From positions 124,001-188,000 of the forward strand of contig QOQU01000005.1 of NCBI GenBank assembly GCA_003327455.1: a stretch of 64,000 nt of DNA, read 5' to 3'. The notes under the pieces are model-generated. The model saw only the letters and a list, made by a program, of their open reading frames with translations. It ran no database searches and had not been told where the DNA came from. The stretch comes from Anaerolineae bacterium (GTDB lineage: Bacteria > Chloroflexota > Anaerolineae > Anaerolineales > UBA4823). The stretch's first letter is position 1. Each line of letters opens with the position of its first letter. Positions 24,974-34,577 of the stretch are shown here, one piece after another. The translations under genes and the position numbers were made by a program.

Positions 24974-27742
24974 ATGTCTACAAAGAAATGGGTTTACTTG
25001 TTCAATGAAGTCGAGGAGGTGGAACGCATCTGTGGAGGGGATTGGGATAAAGTGCGTGCCTTGCTCGGCGGTAAAGGTTCGGGGCTGGCGGATATGACTC
25101 GCGCAGGTGTCCCTGTGCCCCCAGGCTTCACCGTTACAACTGAAGCCTGTAACGCTTATTATGCCGCTGGGGGAAAATTCCCCGAAGGGATGTGGGAACA
25201 AGAGTTAGAGGCACTCCATAAGGTTGAGGAACAAACCGGGAAAAAGTTCGGCGATCCTGCCCGACCCCTCTTCGTCTCTTGTCGTTCGGGTGCCAAGTTC
25301 TCTATGCCGGGCATGATGGATACCGTCCTAAACATCGGTCTAAATGATGCTACCGCCGCAGGGATGGTCAAGCTGACCGGAGATGAACGATTTGTTTACG
25401 ATGCGTACCGGCGCCTCATCCAGGGCTTCGGTTCGGTGGTGTTGGGGATTCCCGATGAAGCTTTTGAAGACGTTCTCGAAGAATACAAACATCAAAAGGG
25501 ATACAAACTCGATACCGATTTGACAGCAGAGGATTGGAAAGCCCTGACCGAAAAGTTCAAAGCCATCGTCCGCGAACATAAAGGATTTGATTTTCCCCAA
25601 GACCCGCTCGAACAATTACGCCTGGCCACCGAAGCGGTTTTCAAATCCTGGAATGGCAAACGAGCCGTTGATTATCGGAATGCCGCCGGTATCCCGCACG
25701 ATTTGGGCACCGCAGTGAACATTGTCACCATGGTCTTTGGCAATATGGGATGGACCTCCGGGACAGGCGTGGCTTTCACGCGCGATCCGGCAACCGGTGA
25801 GAAGAAACTTTATGGTGAGTACTTGCTCAATGCGCAAGGCGAAGATGTCGTTGCCGGGATTCGCAACACCGAGAAGATCGATAAACTTGCCGAAGAAATG
25901 CCTCAGGTCTATGAACAATTCTTGGACATCTGCAACAAACTGGAAAAGCATTACAAAGAAATGCAGGATGTCGAATTTACCATCGAAAACGGCAAACTCT
26001 GGATGCTGCAAACGCGCAACGGCAAACGGACAGCCAAAGCTGCGGTGAAGATCGCCGTAGATATGGCGAATGAAGGTTTGATCACCAAAGAGGAAGCAGT
26101 CCTAAGGGTCACCCCTGAAAACGTCGATACCCTTCTCCATCCCCAATTTGATCCAAAAGCGAAAGAGGCTGCCAAGAAAGAAGGTAAATTATATGCGACT
26201 GGTGTCAATGCCTCTCCTGGCGCAGCCGTTGGGCGGGTTTACTTTGATGCCGACACGGCTGAACAAAAAGCCAAAGAAGAAGGGCAAGATGTCATTATGG
26301 TGCGTCCGTTCACCAAACCCGATGACGTGCATGGTATGCTGGCTGCCAAGGGGATTTTGACCAGTGAAGGTGGCGCAACCTCCCATGCGGCGGTGGTCGC
26401 CCGCCAGTTTGGTGTTCCTTGCGTGGTCGGAGCAGCTTCCATACGGATTAACCTCGAAAAACGCTTCATGGAAGCAGGCGGCGTGCGGGTTGAAGAAGGC
26501 GATTGGATTTCGGTAGATGGCACCACCGGTGAAGTTTTCGTCGGACAGATTCCCACCAGTACCCCCAGTCTGGAAGAACAAACCGACCTGCTGACCTTGC
26601 TCAAATGGGCAGACGAGATCTGCGCTACACCAGGTATCCGCAAAGGTCCAGCTGGCTGGCCAACAACCGGGTTGCAGGTGTGGACAAACGCCGACTATCC
26701 CAAGGATGCCCGCCGGGCGCGACAGTATGGCGCAGTCGGCATCGGCCTGTGCCGTACCGAGCACATGTTCTTCGAGCCTGAACGCCTGCCCATCGTGCAA
26801 CGCATGATCCTTGCCGAAACCAGCGAAGAGCGTAAGGCTGCTCTGGATGAACTTCTCCCAGCCCAACGTTCCGATTTTGAAGGTTTGTTCGAGGCCATGG
26901 ATGGCTACCCGGTGATCATTCGCCTGATCGATCCACCTCTGCACGAATTTCTACCTTCTGAGGAAAGCCTGCTTGAGGAAGTGATCACCATGCGGGTGAA
27001 GGGTGAAACCGAAGGGCTGGCCGAAAAGGAAAAACTGCTCGCCAGTGTCAAGGCAATGCACGAAAGCAATCCGATGATGGGCTTGCGCGGGGTGCGTCTG
27101 AGCATCTACATGCCTGAAATCGTTGAGATGCAGGTGCGCGCTATCTTTGAAGCAGCGGCGAACATGGCAAAGAAGGGCGTGGTAGTCAAACCAGAAGTGA
27201 TGATCCCTCTGACCGGCACCGTCAAGGAACTGGAGTGGATTCAACCGCGCCTGGAGCGCATTGCCAAACAGGTGATGGAGGAGAAAGGCATCACCTTTGA
27301 ATACAAATTCGGTACAATGATCGAAATCCCGCGCGCGGCGATTACGGCCGGAGAGATCGCAAAACTTGCGCAATTCTTTTCCTTCGGCACCAACGACTTA
27401 ACCCAGATGACCTTCGGCTATAGCCGGGATGACGCAGAACGCAACTTCCTCGTCAAGTATGTCGAAGAGGGCATTCTCCCCAAGAATCCCTTCCAGACCC
27501 TGGATCGAGAAGGCGTGGGGCGGCTGATGAAGATGTGCATCGAAGAAGGCCGCGCCACTCGCCCAGACCTCGAAGTCGGCATTTGCGGTGAACACGGCGG
27601 CGATCCCAGCTCGATTGAATTCTGTCATCTGGTTGGCAACAACTATGTCTCCTGCTCACCCTTCCGTGTGCCGGTGGCTCGCCTGGCTGCTGCGCATGCA
27701 GCCTTGAAACATCAGGGCATTCAGATCGCAGAAGACAAATAG
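24974..27742 (+). CDS. ppdK: Pyruvate, phosphate dikinase
   Basis: 922 residues, full length for PPDK (EC 2.7.9.1), interconverting pyruvate + ATP + Pi with PEP + AMP + PPi. The ATP-grasp N-terminal part has GGKGSGLADM. The swivelling domain carries the phospho-His471 in GGATSHAAVVAR. The TIM-barrel PEP/pyruvate domain ends with the catalytic Cys in GICGEHGGDP and SCSPFRVPVARLAAAHAA. ATG follows a strong GGAGGTC RBS. In anaerobes the enzyme often works with ferredoxin-linked 2-oxoacid metabolism and PPi recycling. Monocistronic, with a terminator at 27782. Confidence 0.97.
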   Translation: MSTKKWVYLFNEVEEVERICGGDWDKVRALLGGKGSGLADMTRAGVPVPPGFTVTTEACNAYYAAGGKFPEGMWEQELEALHKVEEQTGKKFGDPARPLFVSCRSGAKFSMPGMMDTVLNIGLNDATAAGMVKLTGDERFVYDAYRRLIQGFGSVVLGIPDEAFEDVLEEYKHQKGYKLDTDLTAEDWKALTEKFKAIVREHKGFDFPQDPLEQLRLATEAVFKSWNGKRAVDYRNAAGIPHDLGTAVNIVTMVFGNMGWTSGTGVAFTRDPATGEKKLYGEYLLNAQGEDVVAGIRNTEKIDKLAEEMPQVYEQFLDICNKLEKHYKEMQDVEFTIENGKLWMLQTRNGKRTAKAAVKIAVDMANEGLITKEEAVLRVTPENVDTLLHPQFDPKAKEAAKKEGKLYATGVNASPGAAVGRVYFDADTAEQKAKEEGQDVIMVRPFTKPDDVHGMLAAKGILTSEGGATSHAAVVARQFGVPCVVGAASIRINLEKRFMEAGGVRVEEGDWISVDGTTGEVFVGQIPTSTPSLEEQTDLLTLLKWADEICATPGIRKGPAGWPTTGLQVWTNADYPKDARRARQYGAVGIGLCRTEHMFFEPERLPIVQRMILAETSEERKAALDELLPAQRSDFEGLFEAMDGYPVIIRLIDPPLHEFLPSEESLLEEVITMRVKGETEGLAEKEKLLASVKAMHESNPMMGLRGVRLSIYMPEIVEMQVRAIFEAAANMAKKGVVVKPEVMIPLTGTVKELEWIQPRLERIAKQVMEEKGITFEYKFGTMIEIPRAAITAGEIAKLAQFFSFGTNDLTQMTFGYSRDDAERNFLVKYVEEGILPKNPFQTLDREGVGRLMKMCIEEGRATRPDLEVGICGEHGGDPSSIEFCHLVGNNYVSCSPFRVPVARLAAAHAALKHQGIQIAEDK

Positions 27743-27781
27743 CGGGTTACGCGGTTTATTTTTTTAGCATCATTTCTAATT

Positions 27782-27814
27782 CGGTAGAGCGTAAAGTCGC
27801 TCTACCGTTTTTTT
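27782..27814 (+). terminator. Rho-independent terminator of ppdK
   Basis: CGGTAGAGCG pairs with CGCTCTACCG around a short TAAAGT loop, followed by seven T. Located 40 bp after the ppdK stop. Confidence 0.92.
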
Positions 27815-27879
27815 AATGGCATCGCCTTTAGGAAGGATGAAACCAGAGGGGACAAAATCCAATCTGTGCAAAGCGGAAG

Positions 27880-27885
27880 TATAAT
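27880..27885 (+). promoter_or_regulatory. Candidate -10 box of the P-type ATPase gene
   Basis: TATAAT ends 40 bp before the ATG at 27926. Because it lies inside the longer open frame that begins at 27866, it argues for the 27926 start. No clear -35 box. Confidence 0.4.
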
Positions 27886-27925
27886 TCAGAGTATCATAAT
27901 CCAGTTTGAAGGTTCAGTTGGAAAA

Positions 27926-30043
27926 ATGGCGACACTGCAACCTCCCCTACAGACAGTTGAAATCCCGATTCAGGGAATGGACTGTGCAGAATGCACCCGC
28001 CACGTCCAGCAAGCCATTGCAGCCTTACCGGGCGTGAAAGCTGTAGAGGTGTACCTGGCGACTGAAAAAGCGCGCGTCACCCTGGATGTGGCTCAGGTAG
28101 ATTTGCACGCGATCCAGAGCGCCGTTGAAAGGAGCGGTTATCGCGTTCCTCGTTCATCATACCTATCCGCAACTCGCAACCTCGATCGCAAGCTGAAGAT
28201 GATGCTTGCCATTGCCTTTAGCGGGGTGTTCCTGCTGGTAGTTTTCGGCGAGGGATTGGGGTTGTTTGAAAAAATCAATGCCTTTCTGCCTGCTCCGCTT
28301 GGCCTGGCTCTGGTTTTGGCGCTCGGTTCGCCTGTTTTTGTTCGGGTGCTGCGCGCAACGGTGAAAAGGCGCATCACTTCGCATACCTTGATGAGTCTGG
28401 GAGCGCTGGCGGCCCTCTATGTGCAAGACTGGATGGCGGCCCTGATTGTGATCCTCTTTATGCATGTCGGCGCCTACATCGAAAGGTTCACCACGCAACA
28501 AGCCCGCCAGGCTATCCGGGCCCTGGCAACCCTTACCCCTCGGTTGGCGCGGGTGGAGCGCGACGGGGAAGAGATTGAAACCTCAATCGAATATGTCAAA
28601 GAAAAAGAGATCGTGATCGTCCGACCGGGCGAGAGAATCCCCGTCGATGGAATCGTACTCTCCGGGCAGGCTACGATCGATCAATCGACCATCACCGGCG
28701 AAGCGATGCCGGTCGAGGCTTTTGCAGGGTGTTCGGTTTATGCGGCAACCCTCGTCAAAAGCGGCAGTCTCCGCATCCAGACCAGGCGGGTGGGTGAAGA
28801 CACCACCTTTGGGCGCATTGTCCATTTAGTCTCAGAGGCAGAAGCGAATCGGGGAGAAGTTCAACAGCTTGCTGACCGCTTCAGCATGTATTACCTCCCC
28901 CTTGTCGCCAGCATCGCGATATTAACCCTGCTCTTCAGCCGCAACCCACTCGCCGCAGTTGCGGTGCTGGTCGTTGCCTGTTCCTGTTCGATTGCTCTGG
29001 CTACCCCCATCGCTTACCTAGCTACCATCGGGGTCAGCGCCAAACGGGGAATCGTGGTCAAAGGGGGCAAATATATCGAGACGTTAGCCCAGGCTTCGGT
29101 GCTTTTGGTGGATAAAACAGGAACCTTGACCGTCGGCAAGCCAGAGATCACCGACATCCTGGCCCTGGATGGAATGCCTGCCGAAGAGTTGCTCACTTTG
29201 GCGGCAGCCGCCGAGCGTTATTCAGAACATCCCCTTGCTGAAGCTGTCCTTGAAGCAGCAAAAGCACGCGGGCTTGCCCTTCTGCCAGCACAGCAATTCG
29301 AGTCCTTTCCCGGTTTGGGGGTGCGCGCCCGCGTGGAAGGAATGCTGGTCGAAGTCGGCAATCAGCGTTTTCTTCCGAGTAGCGCCGGCTTACCGATCGC
29401 TGAAAGCCTTGAGAAGGACGGAAAAACCCTGCTATTTATCGCCATCGAAGGGGAACTGCGCGGTTTGATCGCAGCCAGAGATCGCCTGCGCCCTGAAGTG
29501 TTGGAAGCCTTTGAGCAAATAAGGGTTCTGGGAATTCAAACCATCGAAATCTTGAGCGGCGATCATGAGCGCGCCGCAGAAGCGCTGGCTCAATCTCTCA
29601 GAGTCCCAGCCCGAGCTAACTTATTGCCCCAGGATAAGATCGAGATTGTCAAACGGTATCAGCAAGCGGGACAAAAAGTGATCATGGTCGGGGACGGGGT
29701 GAACGATGCTCCGGCGCTTGCTCAGGCGGATGTCGGCATTGCCATGGCGGGCGCCGGCAGCGATCTGGCCATCGAGGCGGCCCACATCGCTTTGCTGCGC
29801 GAAGATTGGCGGTTAATCCCGGAACTGTTGCGCACCGCCCGGCGCACGATGCGGGTTGTGCGAATGAATTTGCTCTTTACCGCCCTCTACAACTTGATCG
29901 GCATTTCTCTGGCTGCGCTGGGGCTATTGCCGCCCACGGTTGCCGCCGCCGCGCAATCGTTGCCCGATTTAGGCATCCTGGCGAACTCAGCGCGCCTCAT
30001 CAGGCAAACAACATCTGAAGAGCAAAATGCCCGGCGGGAGTGA
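27926..30043 (+). CDS. Heavy-metal P1B-type ATPase with unusual CSC metal site
   Basis: 705 residues from ATG 27926. An N-terminal HMA domain has the metal pair C20/C23 in GMDCAEC. Membrane helices and the actuator loop (STITGEAMPVEA) follow. The transmembrane metal motif is C352-S353-C354 in VACSCSIALATP, where almost all P1B pumps have CPC, CPH or SPC; the invariant-type Pro is absent. Phospho-acceptor D396 lies in DKTGTLTVGKPE, the HP motif in SEHPLAEA and the hinge in MVGDGVNDAPAL. It is a metal-efflux or loading pump; the metal cannot be assigned. Convergent with the lipoprotein gene, 7 bp apart. Confidence 0.85.
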   Translation: MATLQPPLQTVEIPIQGMDCAECTRHVQQAIAALPGVKAVEVYLATEKARVTLDVAQVDLHAIQSAVERSGYRVPRSSYLSATRNLDRKLKMMLAIAFSGVFLLVVFGEGLGLFEKINAFLPAPLGLALVLALGSPVFVRVLRATVKRRITSHTLMSLGALAALYVQDWMAALIVILFMHVGAYIERFTTQQARQAIRALATLTPRLARVERDGEEIETSIEYVKEKEIVIVRPGERIPVDGIVLSGQATIDQSTITGEAMPVEAFAGCSVYAATLVKSGSLRIQTRRVGEDTTFGRIVHLVSEAEANRGEVQQLADRFSMYYLPLVASIAILTLLFSRNPLAAVAVLVVACSCSIALATPIAYLATIGVSAKRGIVVKGGKYIETLAQASVLLVDKTGTLTVGKPEITDILALDGMPAEELLTLAAAAERYSEHPLAEAVLEAAKARGLALLPAQQFESFPGLGVRARVEGMLVEVGNQRFLPSSAGLPIAESLEKDGKTLLFIAIEGELRGLIAARDRLRPEVLEAFEQIRVLGIQTIEILSGDHERAAEALAQSLRVPARANLLPQDKIEIVKRYQQAGQKVIMVGDGVNDAPALAQADVGIAMAGAGSDLAIEAAHIALLREDWRLIPELLRTARRTMRVVRMNLLFTALYNLIGISLAALGLLPPTVAAAAQSLPDLGILANSARLIRQTTSEEQNARRE

Positions 30044-30050
30044 GAAGATG

Positions 30051-30701
30051 TTATTGCAAGTAATTCTTAATTCCCACCCCGTTTAAGCTGAATTTAGGCG
30101 TCCCCACGCCGGGAAACTGGCGCACGGTGGCAATCAGCATGGCATAAATGCGGTTTGGATCGCAGGGGTCATCGGTCAGTTTGATCTCACCGCTCAATTC
30201 GATTTCTACCGAACCATCCATTAATTGGACGCTCACCACATTCAATTTGGATTTATAGAGCGGGTTATATGCATTGCCAAACTCGGCCGTCTTGTAAAAG
30301 AAGAGATTTTGTAAAGCAGTTTTAATATCGGCTTCAACGTCATCGGTGCGATATTTTCCAGTGTAGTAATAGACCAGCGAGTCACCGCAGGCGACATTTC
30401 CACCACCGCCCTTTTGGATGAAATAAATATAAATCGGCTTCGTGCCAGCCAAAACGGTCGGGGTTGGCGGCGCTTCAGTGGGCAGGGGCGGCAAAGGCGG
30501 CAGGGTCGGGAAAGGTGTATTGGTGGGGATTTGCGTGGGCGTTTCGGTCGGCAAAGGGGTAGGGGTATCGGTAGGCAAGGGGGTTGAGGTGGGCTCGGGT
30601 GTTGCCGTCGGTGTGGCGGTTGGCTCAGGAAGCACCTTGCTACAACCTGACAGGAAAATGACAGTCAAAATTAAGTGGAAAGTTCGAATGGTAAATTTCA
30701 T
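30051..30701 (-). CDS. Lipoprotein with Pro/Thr linker and GerMN-like domain
   Basis: 216 residues from ATG 30701 (an upstream in-frame start at 30740 would precede the signal peptide by 13 residues). Lipobox Cys20 in FLSGC, then a 60-residue linker of TPTP/TPEP repeats. The C-terminal domain (about 85-216) has the pattern of GerMN/sporulation-type domains: ADIKTALQNLFF, VSVQLMDGSVEIELSGEI and MLIATVRQFPGV followed by FSLNGVGI. It would sit on the outer face of the membrane. Function unknown. Confidence 0.65.
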   Translation of the reverse strand: MKFTIRTFHLILTVIFLSGCSKVLPEPTATPTATPEPTSTPLPTDTPTPLPTETPTQIPTNTPFPTLPPLPPLPTEAPPTPTVLAGTKPIYIYFIQKGGGGNVACGDSLVYYYTGKYRTDDVEADIKTALQNLFFYKTAEFGNAYNPLYKSKLNVVSVQLMDGSVEIELSGEIKLTDDPCDPNRIYAMLIATVRQFPGVGTPKFSLNGVGIKNYLQ

Positions 30702-30970
30702 GATCTGCTCCTTATCCTGCGTTGTATTATACATGAGCATCCGGGATTCAAAGGAATTGGGTTGTGATTAGAAAAGGGTCAATCCCATCATCCAATTACC
30801 GGTTAGGTTACCCTGCCAGACCTGCCTTGATGGTATACTGCAACTGAACCAAGTCCGGCGTATAGAACGGTTTTTCATACTAAATAACTCATATGGCTTG
30901 ACGAAGTTTAAATCCACGAAAGGTGGTTCGAGAGTTATCTTTCTGATAGTTGTTCAATCTCTGATGGTTA

Positions 30971-33016
30971 ATGAAAGTCAAAGTGTGTAGGCGATCCTAT
31001 TCTCTAATCATCCCAATCATTTCTGTTTTGTTCATTCTTTTGGGGAGCTTATGGTTCAATTCCTCAAAGTTCATTGAAAAATTCATCAATATCTTAATTT
31101 TCTATAAGCTACCCGTCATCCATTGGAGCAGCCAAATTCCATTGATCGGCCTCGAGATGTTTTTGATAGGGATAGCGCTATTACCGATATCATTTCTATT
31201 TATATCACCTATTAAAGAGAAAATCGAACAAAACAAACTCTTTGTCTTCGGTATCTTCACGTTCTCGTTACTCATTATTTGGCTTCCAGCCATTATTTAT
31301 ACCCGGAGCGCCGTCATCGGTGGAGAGAGAATATGGTGGCTGGGGGATGATGCGATGATCTCAATGCGTTATGGACTCAATCTTGCCCGGGGACATGGTT
31401 TAGTATGGAATGCGGGAGGCGAAAGAGTTGAGGGATATAGTAATTTCTTGTGGACGATCTATATGGGATTCGTTCATTTATTCCCTATTCCCACCACTAA
31501 AACATCACTTGTGATTCTGTTAACTAATTTGATCCTTTCAATTCTTACGATTCCTGTCTTAATCCATTTGACCAATTTGTTTGATGCCAGTCTTGAGACC
31601 ACGAAACTTGTTCTGCTTGCCTATGTTTTCAGTGCAAATCTTTTTCAATGGACGACCTCAGGTTTCGAAATAACTCTCCTGACATTGTTATTTCTGTGGG
31701 TTATTCTGAAATTGATAAACCAGAAAGATCAAGGCGCTGATCAATTCAATACTTACCTGATCATCGGCTTTCTTGCTTTAGTTCGTGCTGATGCAATTAT
31801 TCTTTCTATATTGCTTTATGCTTTGGCGTGCTACTCCGCAATTGATAAGAAAAAAGCAATAGTCTTTACTCTTATCTCTTTAATGCCCTTTTTATTCCAT
31901 TTTGTATTTCGTATAATCTACTATAACAAATTGCTGCCCAATACCGCTTACCTGAAGGTATTTGGCTGGGACAATCGGCTTCTCTCAGGAATTCGCTACC
32001 TGGGCTTATTTCTTCTAAATTACCCTCTTGTTCTTTGTTTTGCTTTTTTAAGTTGCTTGTCTATGCTTCAACCAAAGCGGCTGACCTCGTTTTTGATTTT
32101 CATCATCTACACTGCGTATCTAACTTTTATAGGAGGAGATGCGTTTCCAGGATTTCGGTTTTTCATCCCTTTCATTCCCCTTCTACTTGTGCTGGCATTT
32201 TCAGGGATACCAGAGGTTGTAGACAGATTTAGCAGTAACCGCATCGAAAAAGTTGATCAAGGGTCGATGCTTTATACAATGATTTTGATAATGGGGATGG
32301 CAATTTTTCTTTTCAAACTACTGGCAGGCTTTTCAGGTGGAATTCGTTTATCTGATGCACAAAAGCCTACAATATGGTTGATTGCAGCAGGGACTTTGCT
32401 TGTTGGTGGCGTGATCGTGCGACTATGGAAAAATATCGCTATTCAGGGTAGAAAAACTTTGAGTATAAAACTTGCACATGGATTGGTATTCATCTCGATT
32501 CCACTGTTGCTTCCAGGCTCGAGTGGTTACCTGATGCCCTTTTTACCAGACCTGGGGAATGTTCAAATTGGTCTTCTGATAAAACAAAACACTCCGCTGC
32601 GGACAAAAGTTGCAGATACATGGGTTGGTTCAACTATCTATTTCTCAGAGCGTATTGGGGTAGATTTCTTGGGCAAGAACGATGCTTATATTGCCTCTTT
32701 GCCTCCCGCCTCTACGGGCTTAAGACCGGGTCACAATAAATTTAATTACGACTATTCCATCGGCGTTCTAAAACCAGACATCGTAATCGCAAACACAAAA
32801 TGGCCACTCTCCGAAGAAAGTCTAAGTCAAGCTTCCATTGGAAATTATGCGTTTACGGGACAATTGTTTTTAAACGCCGTTTTTCAAAAACATTGTTTGC
32901 CTTATCCAATCCCAATAGACACTTGGCGCACAATTTTCGTTTGTGATTGGTCGAAGCTAATCTCCGAACGAGATCAGTGGAAAGACATCTCCGCCGCCAA
33001 CAAACCTGCTCAGTGA
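30971..33016 (+). CDS. Polytopic GT-C glycosyltransferase-like membrane protein
   Basis: 681 residues with about 12 membrane helices. After the first helices come the acidic donor loop GDDAMISMRYGLNLARGHG and GERVEGYSNFLW, the signature I associate with AftB-like arabinofuranosyl/mannosyltransferases using polyprenyl-phosphate sugars. The C-terminal 120 residues are extracytoplasmic. Base composition is clearly more AT-rich than all neighbours and the codon use follows, suggesting transfer or a different expression class. It stands alone between convergent or divergent units with no partner genes. Confidence 0.7.
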   Translation: MKVKVCRRSYSLIIPIISVLFILLGSLWFNSSKFIEKFINILIFYKLPVIHWSSQIPLIGLEMFLIGIALLPISFLFISPIKEKIEQNKLFVFGIFTFSLLIIWLPAIIYTRSAVIGGERIWWLGDDAMISMRYGLNLARGHGLVWNAGGERVEGYSNFLWTIYMGFVHLFPIPTTKTSLVILLTNLILSILTIPVLIHLTNLFDASLETTKLVLLAYVFSANLFQWTTSGFEITLLTLLFLWVILKLINQKDQGADQFNTYLIIGFLALVRADAIILSILLYALACYSAIDKKKAIVFTLISLMPFLFHFVFRIIYYNKLLPNTAYLKVFGWDNRLLSGIRYLGLFLLNYPLVLCFAFLSCLSMLQPKRLTSFLIFIIYTAYLTFIGGDAFPGFRFFIPFIPLLLVLAFSGIPEVVDRFSSNRIEKVDQGSMLYTMILIMGMAIFLFKLLAGFSGGIRLSDAQKPTIWLIAAGTLLVGGVIVRLWKNIAIQGRKTLSIKLAHGLVFISIPLLLPGSSGYLMPFLPDLGNVQIGLLIKQNTPLRTKVADTWVGSTIYFSERIGVDFLGKNDAYIASLPPASTGLRPGHNKFNYDYSIGVLKPDIVIANTKWPLSEESLSQASIGNYAFTGQLFLNAVFQKHCLPYPIPIDTWRTIFVCDWSKLISERDQWKDISAANKPAQ

Positions 33017-33065
33017 CACCTTTTTGAGGCGTTTTTTCTTAGAAGAAATCAACCACAGAAAGCAC

Positions 33066-33200
33066 CTATCCTTTGGCTCCCTTTTGTATTCGCATGGCAA
33101 CCAGCCCGATCCCAACCACTGCTAGCAGAATCTTGCCATCCAATACAAGCGTCAAAGGTTTGGAATGAATGGATAAAACAAGCCCCAAATTGCTTGCCAA
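33066..33200 (-). other. 44-codon hydrophobic open frame overlapping the kor terminator
   Basis: From TTG 33200 an open frame continues to TAG 33068. It encodes KPLTLVLDGKILLAVVG then IGLVAMRIQKGAKG, which reads like one membrane helix with a basic end. There is no RBS and the first codons lie inside the terminator hairpin, so it may be chance or the remnant of a lost gene. Confidence 0.13.
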
Positions 33201-33210
33201 TTTGGGGCTT
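33173..33210 (-). terminator. Terminator of the 2-oxoacid oxidoreductase operon
   Basis: AAGCCCCAAATT (33180-33191) pairs with AATTTGGGGCTT (33199-33210), a 12-bp perfect stem and 7-nt loop. On the minus strand it is followed by GTTTTATCC. It lies 8 bp after the stop of the last operon gene. Confidence 0.85.
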
Positions 33211-33217
33211 GCTCGTT

Positions 33218-33778
33218 TCAGGCTACTTTGACCTGGTCCGGCTTCAGGGCAAAGTCGGCGCCTTCTTGTAAGGCGAGCAAATTTGCTTGCATAAATTTTT
33301 TGTGGCGCTCTGGCAAATGGTCTTCCAGAGCCTGTTTGATCTGCTCCAGGGTTAGAACCGGCAACTTTGCCAGCAAAGCCCCAACCGCCACCATGTTCAA
33401 CAGGCGCCGATTGCCCAATCGTTCAGCGATTTCATTCACCGGGATGAAGACATTGTCAATATCCCGGCGCTGAGGGCCACGGTTGACCAGCGAGGAATTG
33501 ACGATCAATACCCCGCCGGGTTTGACCAGCGGTTCATATTTCTCTAAAGAGGGTAAGTTCAAGGCGATGACTGCGGTTGGGTTTCGCACCAGCGGAGAGC
33601 CGATTTCTTCGTCGGAAATAATTACGGTACAGTTGGCAGTACCCCCTCGCATCTCGGGTCCATAGGATGGAATCCAGGTCACCTCGCGCCCGGCATCCAT
33701 CGCTGCGTAAGCGAGGATTTGCCCGGCGAACAGAACGCCCTGCCCTCCAAAGCCGGCAATTAAGATCTCTGTTTGCAT
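33218..33778 (-). CDS. korC: 2-oxoacid:ferredoxin oxidoreductase, gamma subunit
   Basis: 186 residues. It begins with the gamma-family motif [20 protein letters not shown] and continues [17 protein letters not shown], which bind coenzyme A and pack on the alpha/beta core. Fourth and last gene of the operon. By sequence it could belong to the 2-oxoglutarate (Kor) or branched-chain (Vor) type; the symbol is provisional. Confidence 0.92.
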   Translation of the reverse strand: MQTEILIAGFGGQGVLFAGQILAYAAMDAGREVTWIPSYGPEMRGGTANCTVIISDEEIGSPLVRNPTAVIALNLPSLEKYEPLVKPGGVLIVNSSLVNRGPQRRDIDNVFIPVNEIAERLGNRRLLNMVAVGALLAKLPVLTLEQIKQALEDHLPERHKKFMQANLLALQEGADFALKPDQVKVA

Positions 33779-33790
33779 CTAATCTTCTCC

Positions 33791-34567
33791 TTACACCTTC
33801 AGGTCTTTGAGCGCCTCAGCAACTTTGAAATCCCCTATCGGGTAATAAGGGATCATATGCTCTTCCAGCCATTTGAGGGATTCGATGGGCGAAAGTCCCC
33901 AATTGGTGCTACAGGTTGACAGCAATTCGACCATCGAAAAGCCAAGACCGCGCAGTTGCGTTTCAAAAGCTAAACGGATCGCCTTTTTTGCCATACGGAT
34001 GTTTTTCGGGTCGTGCAGGCTACGCCGCACGACATATCCGGCGCCATCCAGGTTGGAGAGCAATTCGGCCATTCTCAAGGGGTATCCCATCGTCTCTACA
34101 TCGCGCCCTTGTGGTGAAGAGGTCGTTTTTTGACCGGGCAGGGTGGTAGGCGCCATCTGGCCACTGGTCATGCCATAGATGGCGTTGTTGATGAAGATCA
34201 CGGTGATATTTTCGCCCCGACCAGCGGCATGCACGATCTCTCCCATCCCGATCGAAGCCAGGTCGCCATCTCCCTGATAGGTGAAGACGATCCGATCGGG
34301 AAGCAGGCGCTTGATGCCGGTTGCCATGGCTGGAGCACGCCCATGGGCGGCTTCGACAAAGTCGCAGTCGAAATAATTGTACGCAAAGACCGAACAACCC
34401 ACCGGAGCGACGCCGATGGTGCGCTCACGAATGCCCATTTCATCCATCACCTCAGCAATCAGGCGATGGGCGATGCCATGCGTACAGCCAGGACAATAGT
34501 GCATGGTGGCTTCGGTAAGCGACTGCGGTCTCTGATAGACAATTTGAGCTGAAAGCGTGGTTTCCAC
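33791..34567 (-). CDS. korB: 2-oxoacid:ferredoxin oxidoreductase, beta (TPP) subunit
   Basis: 258 residues. YCPGCTHG with C25/C28 opens the protein. The thiamine-diphosphate motif runs from [12 protein letters not shown] to [12 protein letters not shown], with the HGRAP helix of Kor/Vor-type enzymes before it. It decarboxylates the oxoacid and passes electrons to the ferredoxin subunit. Ten bases separate it from the alpha gene. Confidence 0.93.
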   Translation of the reverse strand: METTLSAQIVYQRPQSLTEATMHYCPGCTHGIAHRLIAEVMDEMGIRERTIGVAPVGCSVFAYNYFDCDFVEAAHGRAPAMATGIKRLLPDRIVFTYQGDGDLASIGMGEIVHAAGRGENITVIFINNAIYGMTSGQMAPTTLPGQKTTSSPQGRDVETMGYPLRMAELLSNLDGAGYVVRRSLHDPKNIRMAKKAIRLAFETQLRGLGFSMVELLSTCSTNWGLSPIESLKWLEEHMIPYYPIGDFKVAEALKDLKV

Positions 34568-34577
34568 TCTTTGCCTC

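Noticed and set aside
25159-27659. Long antisense frames opposite ppdK, up to 251 codons
   Set aside because: They mirror the codon pattern of a clearly genuine full-length PPDK, have no RBS and no recognisable domain.
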